Source: Lysobacter sp.
Lineage (GTDB): Bacteria > Pseudomonadota > Gammaproteobacteria > Xanthomonadales > Xanthomonadaceae
Direction of reading: 5' to 3'
DNA: 64,000 nucleotides
Assembly (NCBI GenBank): GCA_013141175.1
Contig: JABFRN010000001.1
Coordinates: 3,740,001-3,804,000, forward strand
The translations under genes and the position numbers were made by a program. Positions within the stretch are counted from its first letter, which is position 1; each line of letters starts with the position of its first letter. This document shows, piece after piece, positions 36,452-51,509 of this stretch. The notes beneath the pieces are model-generated. The model did no database searches. It had not been told where the DNA came from and saw only the letters and a program-made list of their open reading frames with translations.

Positions 36452-38131
36452 TTATGCCGCCGGGGGAGGGTCCCGCAGTTCGCGGCGCAGGATCTTGCCG
36501 ACGTTCGTCTTCGGCAGCTCGGTGCGGAACTCCACGAATTTCGGCTGTTTGTAGCCGGTGAGGTTTTCGCGTGCGTGCGCCTTCACCTGCTCGGCGGTGA
36601 GGTTCGGGTCTTTCTTGACGATCACCACCTTGACCGCTTCGCCGGATTTGTCGTCCGGGACACCGACGGCGGCGACTTCCAGCACGCCGGGCATCATCGC
36701 GATCACATCCTCCACTTCGTTCGGATAGACGTTGAAACCGGACACCAGGATCATGTCCTTCTTCCGGTCGACGATGTAGAAGAAACCGTTTTCATCCACC
36801 CGGGCGATATCGCCGGTATGCAGCCAGCCATCGCTGTCGATGCTGTGCGCGGTCTCTTCCGGACGCTGCCAATAGCCCTTCATGACCTGCGGGCCCTTGA
36901 TGCAGAGCTCGCCGATCTCGCCTTGCGGCAGGATGCGATTCTCCTCGTCCTTGAGGCAGGCGTCGGTGGAGGAAATCGGCAGGCCGATGGCGCCGTTGTA
37001 TTCGGGCAGGTCCAGGGGATTCATGCACGCGGCCGGCGAGGTTTCGGTCAGGCCATAGGCTTCGACCAGCGTACAACCGGTGGCTTTCTTCCAGCGTTCG
37101 GCGACGGCCCGCTGGACCGCCATGCCACCGCCGAGGGTGAGACGCAGATGGGAGAAGTCGATCTGGTCGAAGCCGGGCGTGTTCAACAAGCCGTTGAAGA
37201 GGGTATTCACGCCGGTGATCGCGGTGAACGGAATCGCGCTGAGTTCCTTCACGAAGCCCGGCATGTCGCGCGGATTGGTGATCAGGTGGTTCCGTCCGCC
37301 GAGTTTCATGAAGACCAGGCAGTTCGCCGTGAGCGCGAAGATGTGGTAGAGCGGCAGGGCGGTGATGATGATTTCCGAGCCTTCCCGCGTATTGGCGCTG
37401 ATCCACGCATGCGATTGCAGCATGTTGGACACCAGGTTGCGGTGGGTCAGCATGGCACCCTTCGCGACGCCGGTGGTGCCGCCTGTGTACTGCAGGAAAG
37501 CGATGTCCTGCGGCGTGATGTCGACGGTCGGCAACGTGTGCATCTGCCCGAGCGTCAACGTGTTCTTGAAACGCACGGCTCCCGGAATGTCGTACTCCGG
37601 AATCATCTTTTTCACGTATTTCAAGGCGAAATTGACGATCGCGCCCTTCGGGAACGGCAACAGATCGCCGAGCCCCGTGGTGATGACCTGCTTGACCGAG
37701 GTTTCCGGAACCACGTCCTGGACGGTCTTGGCGAAATTGTCGAACACCAGGATCGCGCTGGCGCCGGAGTCGACCAGCTGATGCTTGAGCTCGCGCGCGG
37801 TGTACATCGGGTTGGTGTTGACCACCGTCAGGCCCGCGCGCAGCACACCGAAGATCGCGATCGGATACTGCAGGCAGTTCGGCATCATGATCGCGACGCG
37901 ATCGCCTTTCTTGAGCTTCAGTTCGCCGAGCAGATACGCCGCGAACTGTTTGCTGTACTTGTCGACTTCGGCATAGGTGATGGACCGGCCCATGTTCGAG
38001 AACGCTGGACGATCGCGATATTTCTCCAGCGACGACTGGAGCACGGATACGATCGAGGGATACTCGTCCGGATCGATCTGTTGAGGTACTCCTGCGGGAT
38101 AACTCGCAAGCCACGGACGTTCAAGATTCAT
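36452..38131 (-). CDS. rpfB: Long-chain acyl-CoA ligase RpfB
   Basis: 559 residues, ANL superfamily (FadD-like). Activates fatty acids to acyl-CoA; in Xanthomonas RpfB is tied to DSF turnover. Seen: AMP-binding motif [52 protein letters not shown], and the catalytic Lys in [21 protein letters not shown] precedes the ATG at 38131; an upstream in-frame ATG would add 22 non-family residues. Followed by a terminator and then rpfF. Confidence 0.94.
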   Translation of the reverse strand: MNLERPWLASYPAGVPQQIDPDEYPSIVSVLQSSLEKYRDRPAFSNMGRSITYAEVDKYSKQFAAYLLGELKLKKGDRVAIMMPNCLQYPIAIFGVLRAGLTVVNTNPMYTARELKHQLVDSGASAILVFDNFAKTVQDVVPETSVKQVITTGLGDLLPFPKGAIVNFALKYVKKMIPEYDIPGAVRFKNTLTLGQMHTLPTVDITPQDIAFLQYTGGTTGVAKGAMLTHRNLVSNMLQSHAWISANTREGSEIIITALPLYHIFALTANCLVFMKLGGRNHLITNPRDMPGFVKELSAIPFTAITGVNTLFNGLLNTPGFDQIDFSHLRLTLGGGMAVQRAVAERWKKATGCTLVEAYGLTETSPAACMNPLDLPEYNGAIGLPISSTDACLKDEENRILPQGEIGELCIKGPQVMKGYWQRPEETAHSIDSDGWLHTGDIARVDENGFFYIVDRKKDMILVSGFNVYPNEVEDVIAMMPGVLEVAAVGVPDDKSGEAVKVVIVKKDPNLTAEQVKAHARENLTGYKQPKFVEFRTELPKTNVGKILRRELRDPPPAA

Positions 38132-38287
38132 TAGGCCCCTCCACCTGTTGTTCGACCGCTGGATTGCGGTTCTGGATATCTGCCCGGATTGGAGCATAGG
38201 CTCTAGAGGGCCGCAAGACGCTGCCGTATGTTTCCGGCGTCCCGGCCGCTCGCCCGGTCGAAGGGCGGCGACCGGGCGGTGCCCCTG

Positions 38288-41038
<2,751 letters not shown>

Positions 41039-41169
41039 GGCAGTGCTCCACGGTGGGGGATGCAACGATTATCCGCCCGGCGCACAACCAAAAGAGTGGT
41101 ATCGCGCCCCGGATTGCGAGTTGCACGGCACGGTTCCGGGGACGTGCGTTCCGCCCGTTCCGGCATGGA

Positions 41170-41204
41170 GTATGCGCAGAAAAGTATGTATCATCTGCGC
41201 ATAC
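41170..41204. promoter_or_regulatory. Inverted repeat, likely operator of the AbrB/PIN pair
   Basis: GTATGCGCAG and CTGCGCATAC are perfect 10-bp inverted arms with a 15-base spacer, 19 bases before the antitoxin ATG. The spacer holds GTATGTATCAT, a possible -10 region. Antitoxins of this type bind such repeats in their own promoter. Confidence 0.75.
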
Positions 41205-41222
41205 CAAGAATAGGAGCCGCCG

Positions 41223-41480
41223 ATGGAAGCGACCGTCGCCGAACGTGGCCAGATCACCCTTCCCAAAGCCGTCCGCGATGCATTGGGTTTGACCAAAGGC
41301 AGCGTGCTGAAGGTCGAGCTGGAAGGCAGCCGGATCGTGTTGCGCAAGTCGGTGGACGACGCCATTTCCCGGGCGCGCGGCCGGTTCAAGCTCGATGGAT
41401 TCGTCTCCACCGACGAAGCCATGCAGGCCGTTCGCGGGCATGCCATCGACGACGATGGCGAGCCAGAACCGCAGCCATGA
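41223..41480 (+). CDS. AbrB/MazE-type antitoxin
   Basis: 85 residues. The N-terminal swapped-hairpin DNA-binding fold is clear (VAERGQITLPKAVRDALGL, then GSVLKVELEGSRIVLRK). The acidic C-terminal half would wrap the toxin. The ribosome binding site TAGGAGCC precedes the ATG. It overlaps the PIN toxin gene by four bases (ATGA). It probably represses its own operon through the inverted repeat at 41170-41204. Confidence 0.9.
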   Translation: MEATVAERGQITLPKAVRDALGLTKGSVLKVELEGSRIVLRKSVDDAISRARGRFKLDGFVSTDEAMQAVRGHAIDDDGEPEPQP

Positions 41481-41878
41481 TCGCCATCGATTCCTCCGTC
41501 CTCATCGACCTCCTGGCCGACGGCCCGCACGCCGACGCCGCCGAAGCCTGCCTGCGCCAGTGTCTGAGCGCGGGTCCGGTGGTGGTCTGCGATGTGGCGC
41601 TGGCCGAGGTCTGCGGCTCGTTGCGCGATGGCGCCGAGGCGCTGGCGGTGCTGGAGGACATGAGTATCCGTTTCAGCCCATTGGAAGCCAAATCGGCCCT
41701 GCGCGCCGGCGAAATGCAGCGTCGCTACCGGCAGCGGAACGCCGGAGACGCGCGCGCCGCCCCCGATTTCCTGATCGGCGCCCATGCCCTACTTCAGTGC
41801 AATGGACTGATCACCCGAGACGACCGATTCTTCCGTGATTACTTCAAAGGCCTAAAGCTGATCGTGCCCTCAGCCTGA
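41477..41878 (+). CDS. VapC-type PIN domain toxin
   Basis: 133 residues. PIN ribonucleases cut RNA, often tRNA or rRNA. The acidic residues are present: Asp5 in [13 protein letters not shown], Glu in [12 protein letters not shown], and the Asp residues in [11 protein letters not shown] and ITRDDRFF. The start is fixed by the ATGA overlap with the antitoxin. The acnB start is 44 bases downstream, so acnB may also receive transcription from this promoter. Confidence 0.9.
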   Translation: MIAIDSSVLIDLLADGPHADAAEACLRQCLSAGPVVVCDVALAEVCGSLRDGAEALAVLEDMSIRFSPLEAKSALRAGEMQRRYRQRNAGDARAAPDFLIGAHALLQCNGLITRDDRFFRDYFKGLKLIVPSA

Positions 41879-41922
41879 TGCCGCCACCCGACACCGCCAC
41901 ACGTCCATCCAGGAGTTTCCCC

Positions 41923-44526
41923 ATGCTCGCCGCCTACCGCCAACATGCCGCCGAACGCGCCGCGCTCGGCATCCCGCCGCTGCCGCTGACCGCGCAGCAG
42001 ACCGCCGAGGTCATCGAACTGTTGAAGGCGCCCCCGGTCGGCGAGGAAAGCGTTCTGGTCGGGTTGATCAGCCAGCGCGTTCCGGCCGGCGTCGACGATG
42101 CGGCGAAGGTCAAGGCGTCGTACCTGGCCGCCGTCGCCTTCGGCAAGGAACCCTGCCCGTTGATCAGCCGCGAACGCGCGACCGAATTGCTCGGCACGAT
42201 GCTCGGCGGCTACAACATCCATCCGCTGGTGGAACTGCTCGATGATGCGGTCGTCGGCACCATCGCCGCCGAAGCGCTGAAGCACACGCTGCTGATGTTC
42301 GACGCTTTCCACGACGTGGAAGAGAAGGCGAAGGCCGGCAACGCCAACGCCAGGTCCGTGCTGCAGAGCTGGGCCGACGCCGAATGGTTCACCAGCAAGC
42401 CGGAAGTGCCGCAGAGCATGACCGTCACCGTGTTCAAGGTGCCGGGCGAAACCAATACCGACGACCTGTCGCCCGCACCCGACGCCACCACGCGCCCGGA
42501 CATCCCGATGCACGCGTTGGCGATGCTGAAGAACACCCGCGAAGGCGCGCCGTTCAAACCCGAGGAAGACGGCAAGCGCGGCCCGATCCAGCAGATCCTC
42601 GACCTCAAGAACAAAGGCCATCTCGTCGCCTATGTCGGCGATGTGGTCGGTACCGGCTCCAGCCGCAAGTCCGCGACCAACTCTGTGCTGTGGTGGACCG
42701 GCGAGGACATTCCGTTCATTCCGAACAAGCGTTTCGGCGGCGTCTGCCTCGGTTCCAAGATCGCGCCGATCTTCTACAACACGATGGAGGACGCCGGCGC
42801 GCTGCCGATCGAACTCGACGTGTCGCAGATGCACCAGGGCGACGTGGTCGAGCTGCGCCCGTACGACGGCAAGGCACTGAAGAACGGCGAGGTCATCGCC
42901 GAATTCCAGGTCAAGTCCGACGTGCTGTTCGACGAAGTCCGCGCCGGTGGCCGTATCCCGCTGATCGTCGGTCGTGGCCTGACCGCGAAGGCGCGCGAAT
43001 CGCTGGGCCTGCCCGTGTCGACCCTGTTCCGCCTGCCGCAGCAGCCCGCCGACACCGGCAAGGGCTTCTCGCTGGCGCAGAAGATGGTCGGTCGCGCCTG
43101 CGGCCTGCCTGTCGTGGACGGCAAGCAGCCGGGCATCCGTCCGGGTGCCTACTGCGAACCGCGCATGACCTCGGTCGGTTCGCAGGACACCACTGGCCCG
43201 ATGACCCGCGACGAGCTGAAGGATCTGGCCTGCCTCGGCTTCTCCGCCGATCTGGTGATGCAGTCGTTCTGCCACACCGCTGCATACCCGAAGCCGGTCG
43301 ATGTGAAGACCCACCACACGCTTCCCGAATTCATCTCCAATCGCGGCGGCATTTCGCTGCGACCGGGCGATGGCGTGATCCACAGCTGGCTCAACCGCAT
43401 GCTGCTGCCCGACACCGTCGGCACCGGCGGCGACTCGCATACGCGTTTCCCGGTCGGTATCTCGTTCCCGGCGGGCTCGGGCCTGGTCGCGTTCGCGGCG
43501 GCGACCGGGGTGATGCCGCTGGATATGCCCGAGTCGGTGCTGGTCCGTTTCAAGGGCAAGCTGCAGCCGGGCGTGACCCTGCGCGATCTGGTCAATGCGA
43601 TTCCGCTCTATGCGATCAAGGCCGGCCTGCTCACTGTCGCCAAGCAGGGCAAGCAGAACATCTTCTCCGGCCGCATCCTCGAAATCGAAGGCCTGCCGGA
43701 TCTCAAGGTCGAACAGGCGTTCGAGCTGTCCGATGCCTCCGCCGAGCGCTCCGCCGCCGGCTGCACCGTGTATCTCGACAAAGAGCCGATCATCGAGTAC
43801 ATCAACAGCAACATCACGCTGCTGAAGTGGATGATCGCCGAAGGCTACGCCGACGCGCGTTCGCTGGCCCGCCGCATCCAGAAGATGGAAGCGTGGCTTG
43901 CCGACCCGCAGTTGCTGCAAGGCGATGCGGATGCCGAATACGCCGCTGTCATCGAGATAGATCTGGCCGACGTGCACGAGCCGATCCTGGCCTGCCCGAA
44001 CGATCCGGACGATGTGAAGACGCTGTCGGAAGTGGCCGGCGCCAAGATCGACGAAGTGTTCATCGGCTCATGCATGACCAACATCGGTCACTTCCGCGCC
44101 GCCGCCAAACTGCTCGAAGGCAAGCGCGATATCCCGACCCGGCTGTGGGTGGCGCCGCCAACCAAGATGGACGCCTCCGAACTGACGAAGGAAGGCCACT
44201 ACGGCACCTTCGGCACGGCGGGCGCGCGCATGGAAATGCCCGGCTGTTCGCTGTGCATGGGCAATCAGGCGCAGGTCCGCGAGGGCGCGACGGTGTTCTC
44301 GACCAGCACCCGCAACTTCCCGAACCGCCTGGGCAAGAACTCGAACGTGTATCTGGGCTCGGCGGAACTCGCCGCGATCTGCTCGCGCCTCGGCCGCATC
44401 CCGACCAAGGCCGAATACATGGCCGACATGGGCGTGCTCGACGCGCAGGGTGCGGAGATCTACCGCTACATGAACTTCGACAAGATCGCCGATTACAAGG
44501 ATGTGGCGGATACGGTCGGTGCCTGA
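41923..44526 (+). CDS. acnB: Bifunctional aconitate hydratase 2/2-methylisocitrate dehydratase
   Basis: 867 residues. The main housekeeping aconitase of many proteobacteria, also able to act in the methylcitrate cycle. The domain order is the AcnB type, with an N-terminal HEAT-like domain, then the swivelling domain, then the cluster domains ([35 protein letters not shown]). AGGAG lies seven bases before the ATG at 41923. A bidirectional terminator follows. Confidence 0.96.
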   Translation: MLAAYRQHAAERAALGIPPLPLTAQQTAEVIELLKAPPVGEESVLVGLISQRVPAGVDDAAKVKASYLAAVAFGKEPCPLISRERATELLGTMLGGYNIHPLVELLDDAVVGTIAAEALKHTLLMFDAFHDVEEKAKAGNANARSVLQSWADAEWFTSKPEVPQSMTVTVFKVPGETNTDDLSPAPDATTRPDIPMHALAMLKNTREGAPFKPEEDGKRGPIQQILDLKNKGHLVAYVGDVVGTGSSRKSATNSVLWWTGEDIPFIPNKRFGGVCLGSKIAPIFYNTMEDAGALPIELDVSQMHQGDVVELRPYDGKALKNGEVIAEFQVKSDVLFDEVRAGGRIPLIVGRGLTAKARESLGLPVSTLFRLPQQPADTGKGFSLAQKMVGRACGLPVVDGKQPGIRPGAYCEPRMTSVGSQDTTGPMTRDELKDLACLGFSADLVMQSFCHTAAYPKPVDVKTHHTLPEFISNRGGISLRPGDGVIHSWLNRMLLPDTVGTGGDSHTRFPVGISFPAGSGLVAFAAATGVMPLDMPESVLVRFKGKLQPGVTLRDLVNAIPLYAIKAGLLTVAKQGKQNIFSGRILEIEGLPDLKVEQAFELSDASAERSAAGCTVYLDKEPIIEYINSNITLLKWMIAEGYADARSLARRIQKMEAWLADPQLLQGDADAEYAAVIEIDLADVHEPILACPNDPDDVKTLSEVAGAKIDEVFIGSCMTNIGHFRAAAKLLEGKRDIPTRLWVAPPTKMDASELTKEGHYGTFGTAGARMEMPGCSLCMGNQAQVREGATVFSTSTRNFPNRLGKNSNVYLGSAELAAICSRLGRIPTKAEYMADMGVLDAQGAEIYRYMNFDKIADYKDVADTVGA

Positions 44527-44560
44527 AACCCGGTCGGAACGTTCGACCGCAGAAAAACGA

Positions 44561-44584
44561 AGCCCGGCGAAAGCCGGGCTTTTT
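44561..44584. terminator. Bidirectional terminator, acnB/hflD
   Basis: AGCCCGGC GAAA GCCGGGCT TTTT on the plus strand; the minus strand reads the same stem followed by TCGTTTTT. It serves both convergent genes. Confidence 0.92.
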
Positions 44585-44610
44585 CGCTGTGTGGCGCAGG
44601 ATTTTCCGAA

Positions 44611-45222
44611 TCAATCCAGCTCCTCTTCGATCGCCGCCATCATCGCCCGCTTGCGCAGCACGAAATCCCACATCGTGCCGCCCATCTGCCGCCACAGCAC
44701 CGCCGAGCGCAACGCGGCGAGGAGCAGGGCGCGGATCTCGGCGACCACGTCCGCCTGCTGCAGATAGTGCGGGTTGCCCTGGACGATGACCTTCGGGCGC
44801 AGATGGCTGACGGTGTCGGCATAAAGTTGGCCGAGCTTCGAGATCACGTCCGGATGGATGCTGCCCTGGCGCTCGGCGATGCTTTCGAGCGTGCGGATGC
44901 CATCGAGCACCTGCCGGGCCACCGCGTCGTCGGCGACGAAGCGTCGTTCGATCTGCAGGACCGACATGCCGAGTTTCGGCAACGCCTGGTCGCCGCTGCG
45001 GTCGGTGAAGTAATCGCGCAACAGCAGCAGACCGCCACGCAGGGATCGTGCATTGCCGTACACCGCATCGGCCGACGCGGCGTCGATACGGAACACGCTG
45101 TCGAGCGCATTGCGTTCGCCTTCGCCATCGGCGTGACCGGTGTCGGCGATCTGCCGCACCAGCTTCAGCGCCTGCAGCATGCCGGCAAGGGCGAGGACTC
45201 GGGAGCGTACATCCATGGTCAT
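44611..45222 (-). CDS. hflD: High-frequency lysogenization protein HflD homolog
   Basis: 203 residues, all-helical. HflD is a peripheral membrane protein of unclear normal role, known from its effect on lambda CII. The pairing mnmA-hflD is conserved in gammaproteobacteria, and here hflD starts six bases after the mnmA stop. ATGs at 45222 and 45216 are both possible. Confidence 0.9.
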   Translation of the reverse strand: MTMDVRSRVLALAGMLQALKLVRQIADTGHADGEGERNALDSVFRIDAASADAVYGNARSLRGGLLLLRDYFTDRSGDQALPKLGMSVLQIERRFVADDAVARQVLDGIRTLESIAERQGSIHPDVISKLGQLYADTVSHLRPKVIVQGNPHYLQQADVVAEIRALLLAALRSAVLWRQMGGTMWDFVLRKRAMMAAIEEELD

Positions 45223-45228
45223 GTTCGG

Positions 45229-46443
45229 TCAGCTTTTCGTAGGAGCGGCTTCAGCCGCGATGAGCTGCAGGCGTGGCGTCTGCGGTGATGTCGGATCGGC
45301 GATGTGTTGTTCCAGTGGCGCATCGGTGGCTGCGATGACCGCGCCGCCGAGGCAGACCTCCCCCTTGTACAGCACCAGGGACTGCCCGGGCGTGACTGCG
45401 CGCTGCGGGCATGCGAACACGACAGCCAATGTGCCGTCGGCCCGCAGCTCGACCTCGCAGGCTTCGTCGTGCTGACGATAGCGGGTCTGCGCCGTGCAGG
45501 TGAAGCGTGCAGCGGGCGGCACGCCGGAAATCCAGTGAGCGGGCTCGGTCCACAGCCGGCTCGACATGAGATAGGGCGAGTCGGTGCCCTGATCGACGAT
45601 CAGGGTGTTGTCGCGCACGCGCTTGCCGACCACGAACCACGGTGCTGCGGCGAAACCGCGCACGCCGCCGATCTGCAGGCCTTCGCGCTGGCCGAGCGTG
45701 AAATAGAACACGCCCGGATGCTCGCCGACCTGGCGGCCGTCGGGCGTCACCATCGGCCCTTGCTTCGCGGGCAGGTATTGCGAGAGGAATTCGCGGAAGT
45801 CGCGTTCGCCGATGAAACAGATGCCGGTCGAGTCTTTTTTCGCAGCGGTCGGCAGGCCGGCCTCGGCCGCCATCCGGCGCACATCGGTCTTGATCAGATC
45901 GCCCAACGGGAAAAGCGTGGCCATCAATTGCGCCCGGCCGAGCTGGTGCAGGAAATAGCTCTGGTCCTTGCTGCGGTCGGCGGCGCGCAAGAGCTGCCAT
46001 CCGCCCTCGTGTTCGCGCACCCGGGCATAGTGGCCGGTGGCGATGAATTCGGCGCCGAGTTCGCGCGCGGCGTCGAGGAAATGCTTGAACTTGATCTCGC
46101 GGTTGCACAGCACGTCCGGATTCGGCGTGCGCCCGGCGGCGTATTCGGCGAGGAAATGCTCGAACACGCCCGACCAGTATTCGCTGGAGAAATCGCGGAA
46201 ATGGATCGGCAGCCCCAACCGGCCGCAGACCGCCACGGCGTCGCGACGGTCGTCCTCGGCGCGACAATCGCCGCTGCCGTCGTCGGCCCAGTTGCGCATG
46301 AACAGGCCCGCGACCGATAGCGACGGGTCGGCGACGGCCTGGTTTCGCAACAACAGCGCCGCCACGGAGGAGTCGACGCCGCCGGACATGCCAACGATGA
46401 TCCTGGGCGGGGTCTTTTTGGGCGAGCCGAGGGTCGCACTCAC
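45229..46443 (-). CDS. mnmA: tRNA-specific 2-thiouridylase MnmA
   Basis: 404 residues. Adds sulfur to U34 of tRNA-Lys, Glu and Gln. PP-loop [15 protein letters not shown] at the N-terminus, catalytic Cys pair in [11 protein letters not shown] and [10 protein letters not shown]. The start codon is GTG (46443), since the first ATG falls inside the PP-loop. The last eleven codons ([11 protein letters not shown]) are encoded by a REP-like repeat at 45239-45261, which has replaced or extended the natural C-terminus. Operon: secreted protein gene (46947), Nudix, mnmA, hflD. Confidence 0.95.
   Translation of the reverse strand: MSATLGSPKKTPPRIIVGMSGGVDSSVAALLLRNQAVADPSLSVAGLFMRNWADDGSGDCRAEDDRRDAVAVCGRLGLPIHFRDFSSEYWSGVFEHFLAEYAAGRTPNPDVLCNREIKFKHFLDAARELGAEFIATGHYARVREHEGGWQLLRAADRSKDQSYFLHQLGRAQLMATLFPLGDLIKTDVRRMAAEAGLPTAAKKDSTGICFIGERDFREFLSQYLPAKQGPMVTPDGRQVGEHPGVFYFTLGQREGLQIGGVRGFAAAPWFVVGKRVRDNTLIVDQGTDSPYLMSSRLWTEPAHWISGVPPAARFTCTAQTRYRQHDEACEVELRADGTLAVVFACPQRAVTPGQSLVLYKGEVCLGGAVIAATDAPLEQHIADPTSPQTPRLQLIAAEAAPTKS
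45239..45261 (+). repeat. Single GTAG-headed REP overlapping mnmA 3' end
   Basis: GTAGGAGCGGCTTCAGCCGC(GA) is one palindromic unit of a repeat common in Xanthomonas relatives. It lies inside the coding sequence of mnmA on the other strand, just before its stop. Confidence 0.8.
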
Positions 46444-46453
46444 GACGTGCGGC

Positions 46454-46915
46454 TCACAGGTGCTGCAGCACCGTCAACGGCGACCGGCGACCGGCGAGGT
46501 GATCCGCGACGACCTGCCAGACCAGCGGACTGCGGTGATGTTCGCGCGCCGCCAGCAGTTCGTCCGGCGTGAGCCAAAGCGCTTGGACGATGCCTTCGTC
46601 GAGCGGTCGCGTCGGGTCGTGGCGTTCCGGTTCGGCAGCGAAGGCGAAGCGCAGGTAATGACGCCCGGTCTCGGGGGCTTTCCATTGATACGCGCCCAGA
46701 AACGCGGTCAGGCGCACGTCCCAACCGGTTTCTTCCCGGGTCTCGCGCAGGGCGGCCTCCAGCAGGCTCTCGTCGGGTTCAAGGTGGCCGGCAGGCTGAT
46801 TGATGACCAGCCTGCCGCCGACCCGTTCCTCGACGCACAGCAGGCGACCGTCCGCGACCACGACCGTGGCCACGGTGACGTCCGGTTGCCAGAAGCGACC
46901 TTCGCGATAGGTCAT
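46454..46915 (-). CDS. Nudix hydrolase (NudJ-like)
   Basis: 153 residues. The Nudix box is complete: [20 protein letters not shown] followed by TGW. The upstream [20 protein letters not shown] and the downstream [19 protein letters not shown] resemble NudJ, a phosphatase for HMP-PP and nucleoside diphosphates. Next to mnmA, as in E. coli, where nudJ precedes mnmA. Stop is 10 bases before the mnmA start. Confidence 0.9.
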   Translation of the reverse strand: MTYREGRFWQPDVTVATVVVADGRLLCVEERVGGRLVINQPAGHLEPDESLLEAALRETREETGWDVRLTAFLGAYQWKAPETGRHYLRFAFAAEPERHDPTRPLDEGIVQALWLTPDELLAAREHHRSPLVWQVVADHLAGRRSPLTVLQHL

Positions 46916-46946
46916 GCGCCAGGATCCGTCGCCATGCGGGCAACGA

Positions 46947-47429
46947 TCACAGGTCGTCCCGGTCGCCGCTGAACTTGATTTCCATATCGTCTGCGGTCTC
47001 CGCGGCGATATCCATCGCCGACTCCATCTGGGCGGCGTCCATGCTGTCCGGAAGCTTGATCACGAAATACAGCACGTCGCCGCTCAGTTCCCAGCCACCG
47101 AGCTTGTTCTTGCGGCTTTCGCCCAACAGTTCGAGTGCCTTGGCACCGTTGACGCCGTCTTTCTCGACCCGCGCCGCCGGCGAGAAGATCTCGCGGATGC
47201 TGAAGCCGCCAACGCTCTCGGTGTTGCCGCTGACGAACACCAGTTGGGTGCGTTTTTCCTTGGAATAGTTGTAGGTGACCTTGAAATCGCCGTCGTTGTC
47301 GACGGTGTACTTGACGCCGCGGGCATCCAGCCGGGATTTGACCGAGCCATCCTCGGCCTGTACAGCCGGCGCGAACGCACTGGCGAGGAACAAGGAGCCG
47401 ACGAGCGCGGCGCGAACGGATGACGACAT
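46947..47429 (-). CDS. Exported protein, possibly YbjN-like fold
   Basis: 160 residues with a signal peptide ending near VQAEDG (residue 25). The mature part (VDNDGDFKVTYNYSKEKR, IREIFSPAARV, FVIKLPDSMD) resembles YbjN/type III chaperone-like folds, which is a tentative reading. AGGGGAA precedes the ATG at 47429. It is the first gene of the minus-strand group leading to mnmA. Function unknown. Confidence 0.7.
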   Translation of the reverse strand: MSSSVRAALVGSLFLASAFAPAVQAEDGSVKSRLDARGVKYTVDNDGDFKVTYNYSKEKRTQLVFVSGNTESVGGFSIREIFSPAARVEKDGVNGAKALELLGESRKNKLGGWELSGDVLYFVIKLPDSMDAAQMESAMDIAAETADDMEIKFSGDRDDL

Positions 47430-47550
47430 GGGCGATTCCCCTTGGACTGAACGGTCGGAATAACCGTTGCGGTCCGGCATTGTGTTCCGGCGGACCGGCC
47501 CTCGTCCACGGTACGAAAGGGGCCGTGCGGGTATGGCCGCTTCCAGGCGG

Positions 47551-47583
47551 TCGCCACCGATCGTCGCCACCGATCGTCGCCAC
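47551..47583. repeat. 13-base tandem repeat
   Basis: TCGCCACCGATCG occurs twice and then a partial third time, in the gap between two divergent secreted-protein genes. No function apparent. Confidence 0.7.
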
Positions 47584-47727
47584 GGATACCGAGCCGGCCC
47601 GCTATGTGTGCGCGTCTTGCCGAGCCGTCCGGTGACCTTCAGCGCGCGACTGGCCTGCTCTAGCGTGAGCACGGGGATTTCTGGACCGTCCTGGGGAGAC
47701 GGCCCCATCACGAACAGGAGCTCTGCC

Positions 47728-48132
47728 ATGAGAACGATCGCCAACCGCGGCATGTTGTTGACCTGTGGACTTGCACTTGCAATGGGCGTACCCCTCGATG
47801 CCCGCGCCGCCGCAACCGCGAATTTCCAGGGGGCATGCGCGTGGAACGTCGCCCATACCCAGTACGCCTGCAACTTCGACGCCAGTCGGCCCGTCTCCAG
47901 CCCGTCGAGCTGCACCGGATCGTTCATCTGGAAGTACCAGTGGGACTTCGATGACGGCTCGACGCTGTTGACCGGCAACCCGCTGGCGACCCATACCTTC
48001 CTGGACGGCCCGGAACGGGTCGTGACACTGAAGGTCATCTGCTGGAGCGGCGAGCTTGCGACCCGCTCGCGCCATGTCTGCAATCGGGTCGGTACGCCCG
48101 GCTGCATCAAAATCGATGGCCAATGGTATTGA
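47728..48132 (+). CDS. Small exported protein with PKD-like domain
   Basis: 134 residues. The signal peptide ends at DARAAA (residue 28). The mature part has the PKD beta-sandwich signature (KYQWDFDDGSTLLTGNPLAT, then HTFLDGPERVVTLKVI) and four or more cysteines that could pair after export. PKD domains mediate protein or polysaccharide contacts, often in secreted enzymes; here the domain is almost the whole protein. AGGAG lies eight bases before the ATG. A strong hairpin follows. Confidence 0.75.
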   Translation: MRTIANRGMLLTCGLALAMGVPLDARAAATANFQGACAWNVAHTQYACNFDASRPVSSPSSCTGSFIWKYQWDFDDGSTLLTGNPLATHTFLDGPERVVTLKVICWSGELATRSRHVCNRVGTPGCIKIDGQWY

Positions 48133-48140
48133 GAACACAC

Positions 48141-48175
48141 CGCTCCCGCCCCGGCACGATGCCGGGGCGGGAGCG
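48141..48175. terminator. 16-bp perfect GC-rich hairpin without T run
   Basis: CGCTCCCGCCCCGGCA pairs perfectly with the segment at 48160-48175 around a CGA loop, directly after the PKD gene. Without a U tract, intrinsic termination is doubtful; it may protect the 3' end of the mRNA. Confidence 0.6.
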
Positions 48176-48239
48176 AACACAGGGCGGCGTGCGCGATCGC
48201 GCATCGGCTTCAAAGCATCACTGCCCCTGAACGGCCCCG

Positions 48240-48245
48240 TATAAT
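48240..48245 (+). promoter_or_regulatory. -10 box of clpS at leaderless distance
   Basis: A perfect TATAAT ends seven bases before the clpS ATG, so transcription should begin at or next to the start codon. No Shine-Dalgarno sequence lies between. Confidence 0.6.
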
Positions 48246-48251
48246 TCCCGG

Positions 48252-48572
48252 ATGGCCAACCAGCACGAGCATGAGCACGATCACGGCGTCGCCGTCGAGA
48301 CCAGCAAACCCGAGCTGGCGCGTCCGCCGTTGTATTCGGTCATGATCCTGAATGACGATTACACGCCGATGGATTTCGTGGTCGAGGTGCTGATGCGTTT
48401 CTTCAGCATGAACCTCGAAAAGGCCACGCAGGTCATGCTGCATGTGCACACCCGCGGCCGTGGCGTCTGCGGTGTTTTCACCCGCGAGATCGCGGAGTCC
48501 AAGGTGGCGCAGGTGAACGAATACGCGCGCCTCAATCAGCATCCCTTGCTGTGCACCATGGAAAAAGCCTGA
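48252..48572 (+). CDS. clpS: ClpS adaptor
   Basis: 106 residues. Brings N-degron proteins to ClpAP. The disordered His/Glu-rich start is followed by the conserved [17 protein letters not shown], which holds the N-terminal residue of the substrate, and [17 protein letters not shown]. Upstream of clpA as usual, and functionally linked to aat on the other side of clpA. Confidence 0.96.
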   Translation: MANQHEHEHDHGVAVETSKPELARPPLYSVMILNDDYTPMDFVVEVLMRFFSMNLEKATQVMLHVHTRGRGVCGVFTREIAESKVAQVNEYARLNQHPLLCTMEKA

Positions 48573-48851
48573 GTCCACCCCCAACTCCTCGCCCGTGGGC
48601 TGGTATCGTTGACACGCATGGCGCGGAACTTGCATCTGTCCATGTGTTGAGCGCATCTTCATGCGGCATGGATCGCACGACCGAAGCATCCGCAGGCCGT
48701 CAGTAAGCGCTTCGGTACGACGCAGTGTTCCAGCTCCTCGGTATTCCGCATTGGGATGGCGCAACCCATCCTGAAACTTCCGGGGCCTGTTGTGACCTAC
48801 CAAGGCACAGTTGGCCCCGACCGGCAGAACTTCTCGGAGGGTAGTGCGACC

Positions 48852-51134
<2,283 letters not shown>

Positions 51135-51159
51135 GGCCGCTGCAGGCTCTGAAAGCGAC

Positions 51160-51186
51160 AAGGCGGCCATTGGCCGCCTTGTTTTT
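51160..51186. terminator. Terminator between clpA and infA
   Basis: AAGGCGGCCA and TGGCCGCCTT form a perfect 10-bp stem with a one-base loop, followed on the plus strand by GTTTTT. The convergent infA ends 17 bases away. Confidence 0.9.
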
Positions 51187-51202
51187 CAATGCATTGCACG
51201 AA

Positions 51203-51421
51203 TTACTTCATGCGGTAGGTGATTCGTCCCTTGGTCAGGTCGTATGGGGTCATTTCGACCTTGACCTTGTCGCCGGTGAGAATGCGGATGTAGTTCTTGC
51301 GCATGCGCCCGGAGATGTGGGCGATGATCTCGTGGCCGTTCTCGAGCTTCACCCGGAACATCGTGTTCGGGAGGGTCTCGGAGACCGTACCTTCAAATTC
51401 AATGACGTCGTCTTTCGCCAT
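51203..51421 (-). CDS. infA: Translation initiation factor IF-1
   Basis: 72 residues, exact family length. Single S1/OB domain ([19 protein letters not shown], then [20 protein letters not shown]). Occupies the ribosomal A site in initiation. Lies between aat and clpA, the standard gammaproteobacterial order. Confidence 0.98.
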   Translation of the reverse strand: MAKDDVIEFEGTVSETLPNTMFRVKLENGHEIIAHISGRMRKNYIRILTGDKVKVEMTPYDLTKGRITYRMK

Positions 51422-51509
51422 GCGCCTTGGGCTGCCGTTGAGGTCGGGCACAAAGGCCCAACGAAGCCGCACATTCTGCCACGCAACGGCACCAATCGCA
51501 AAGAAAGCG

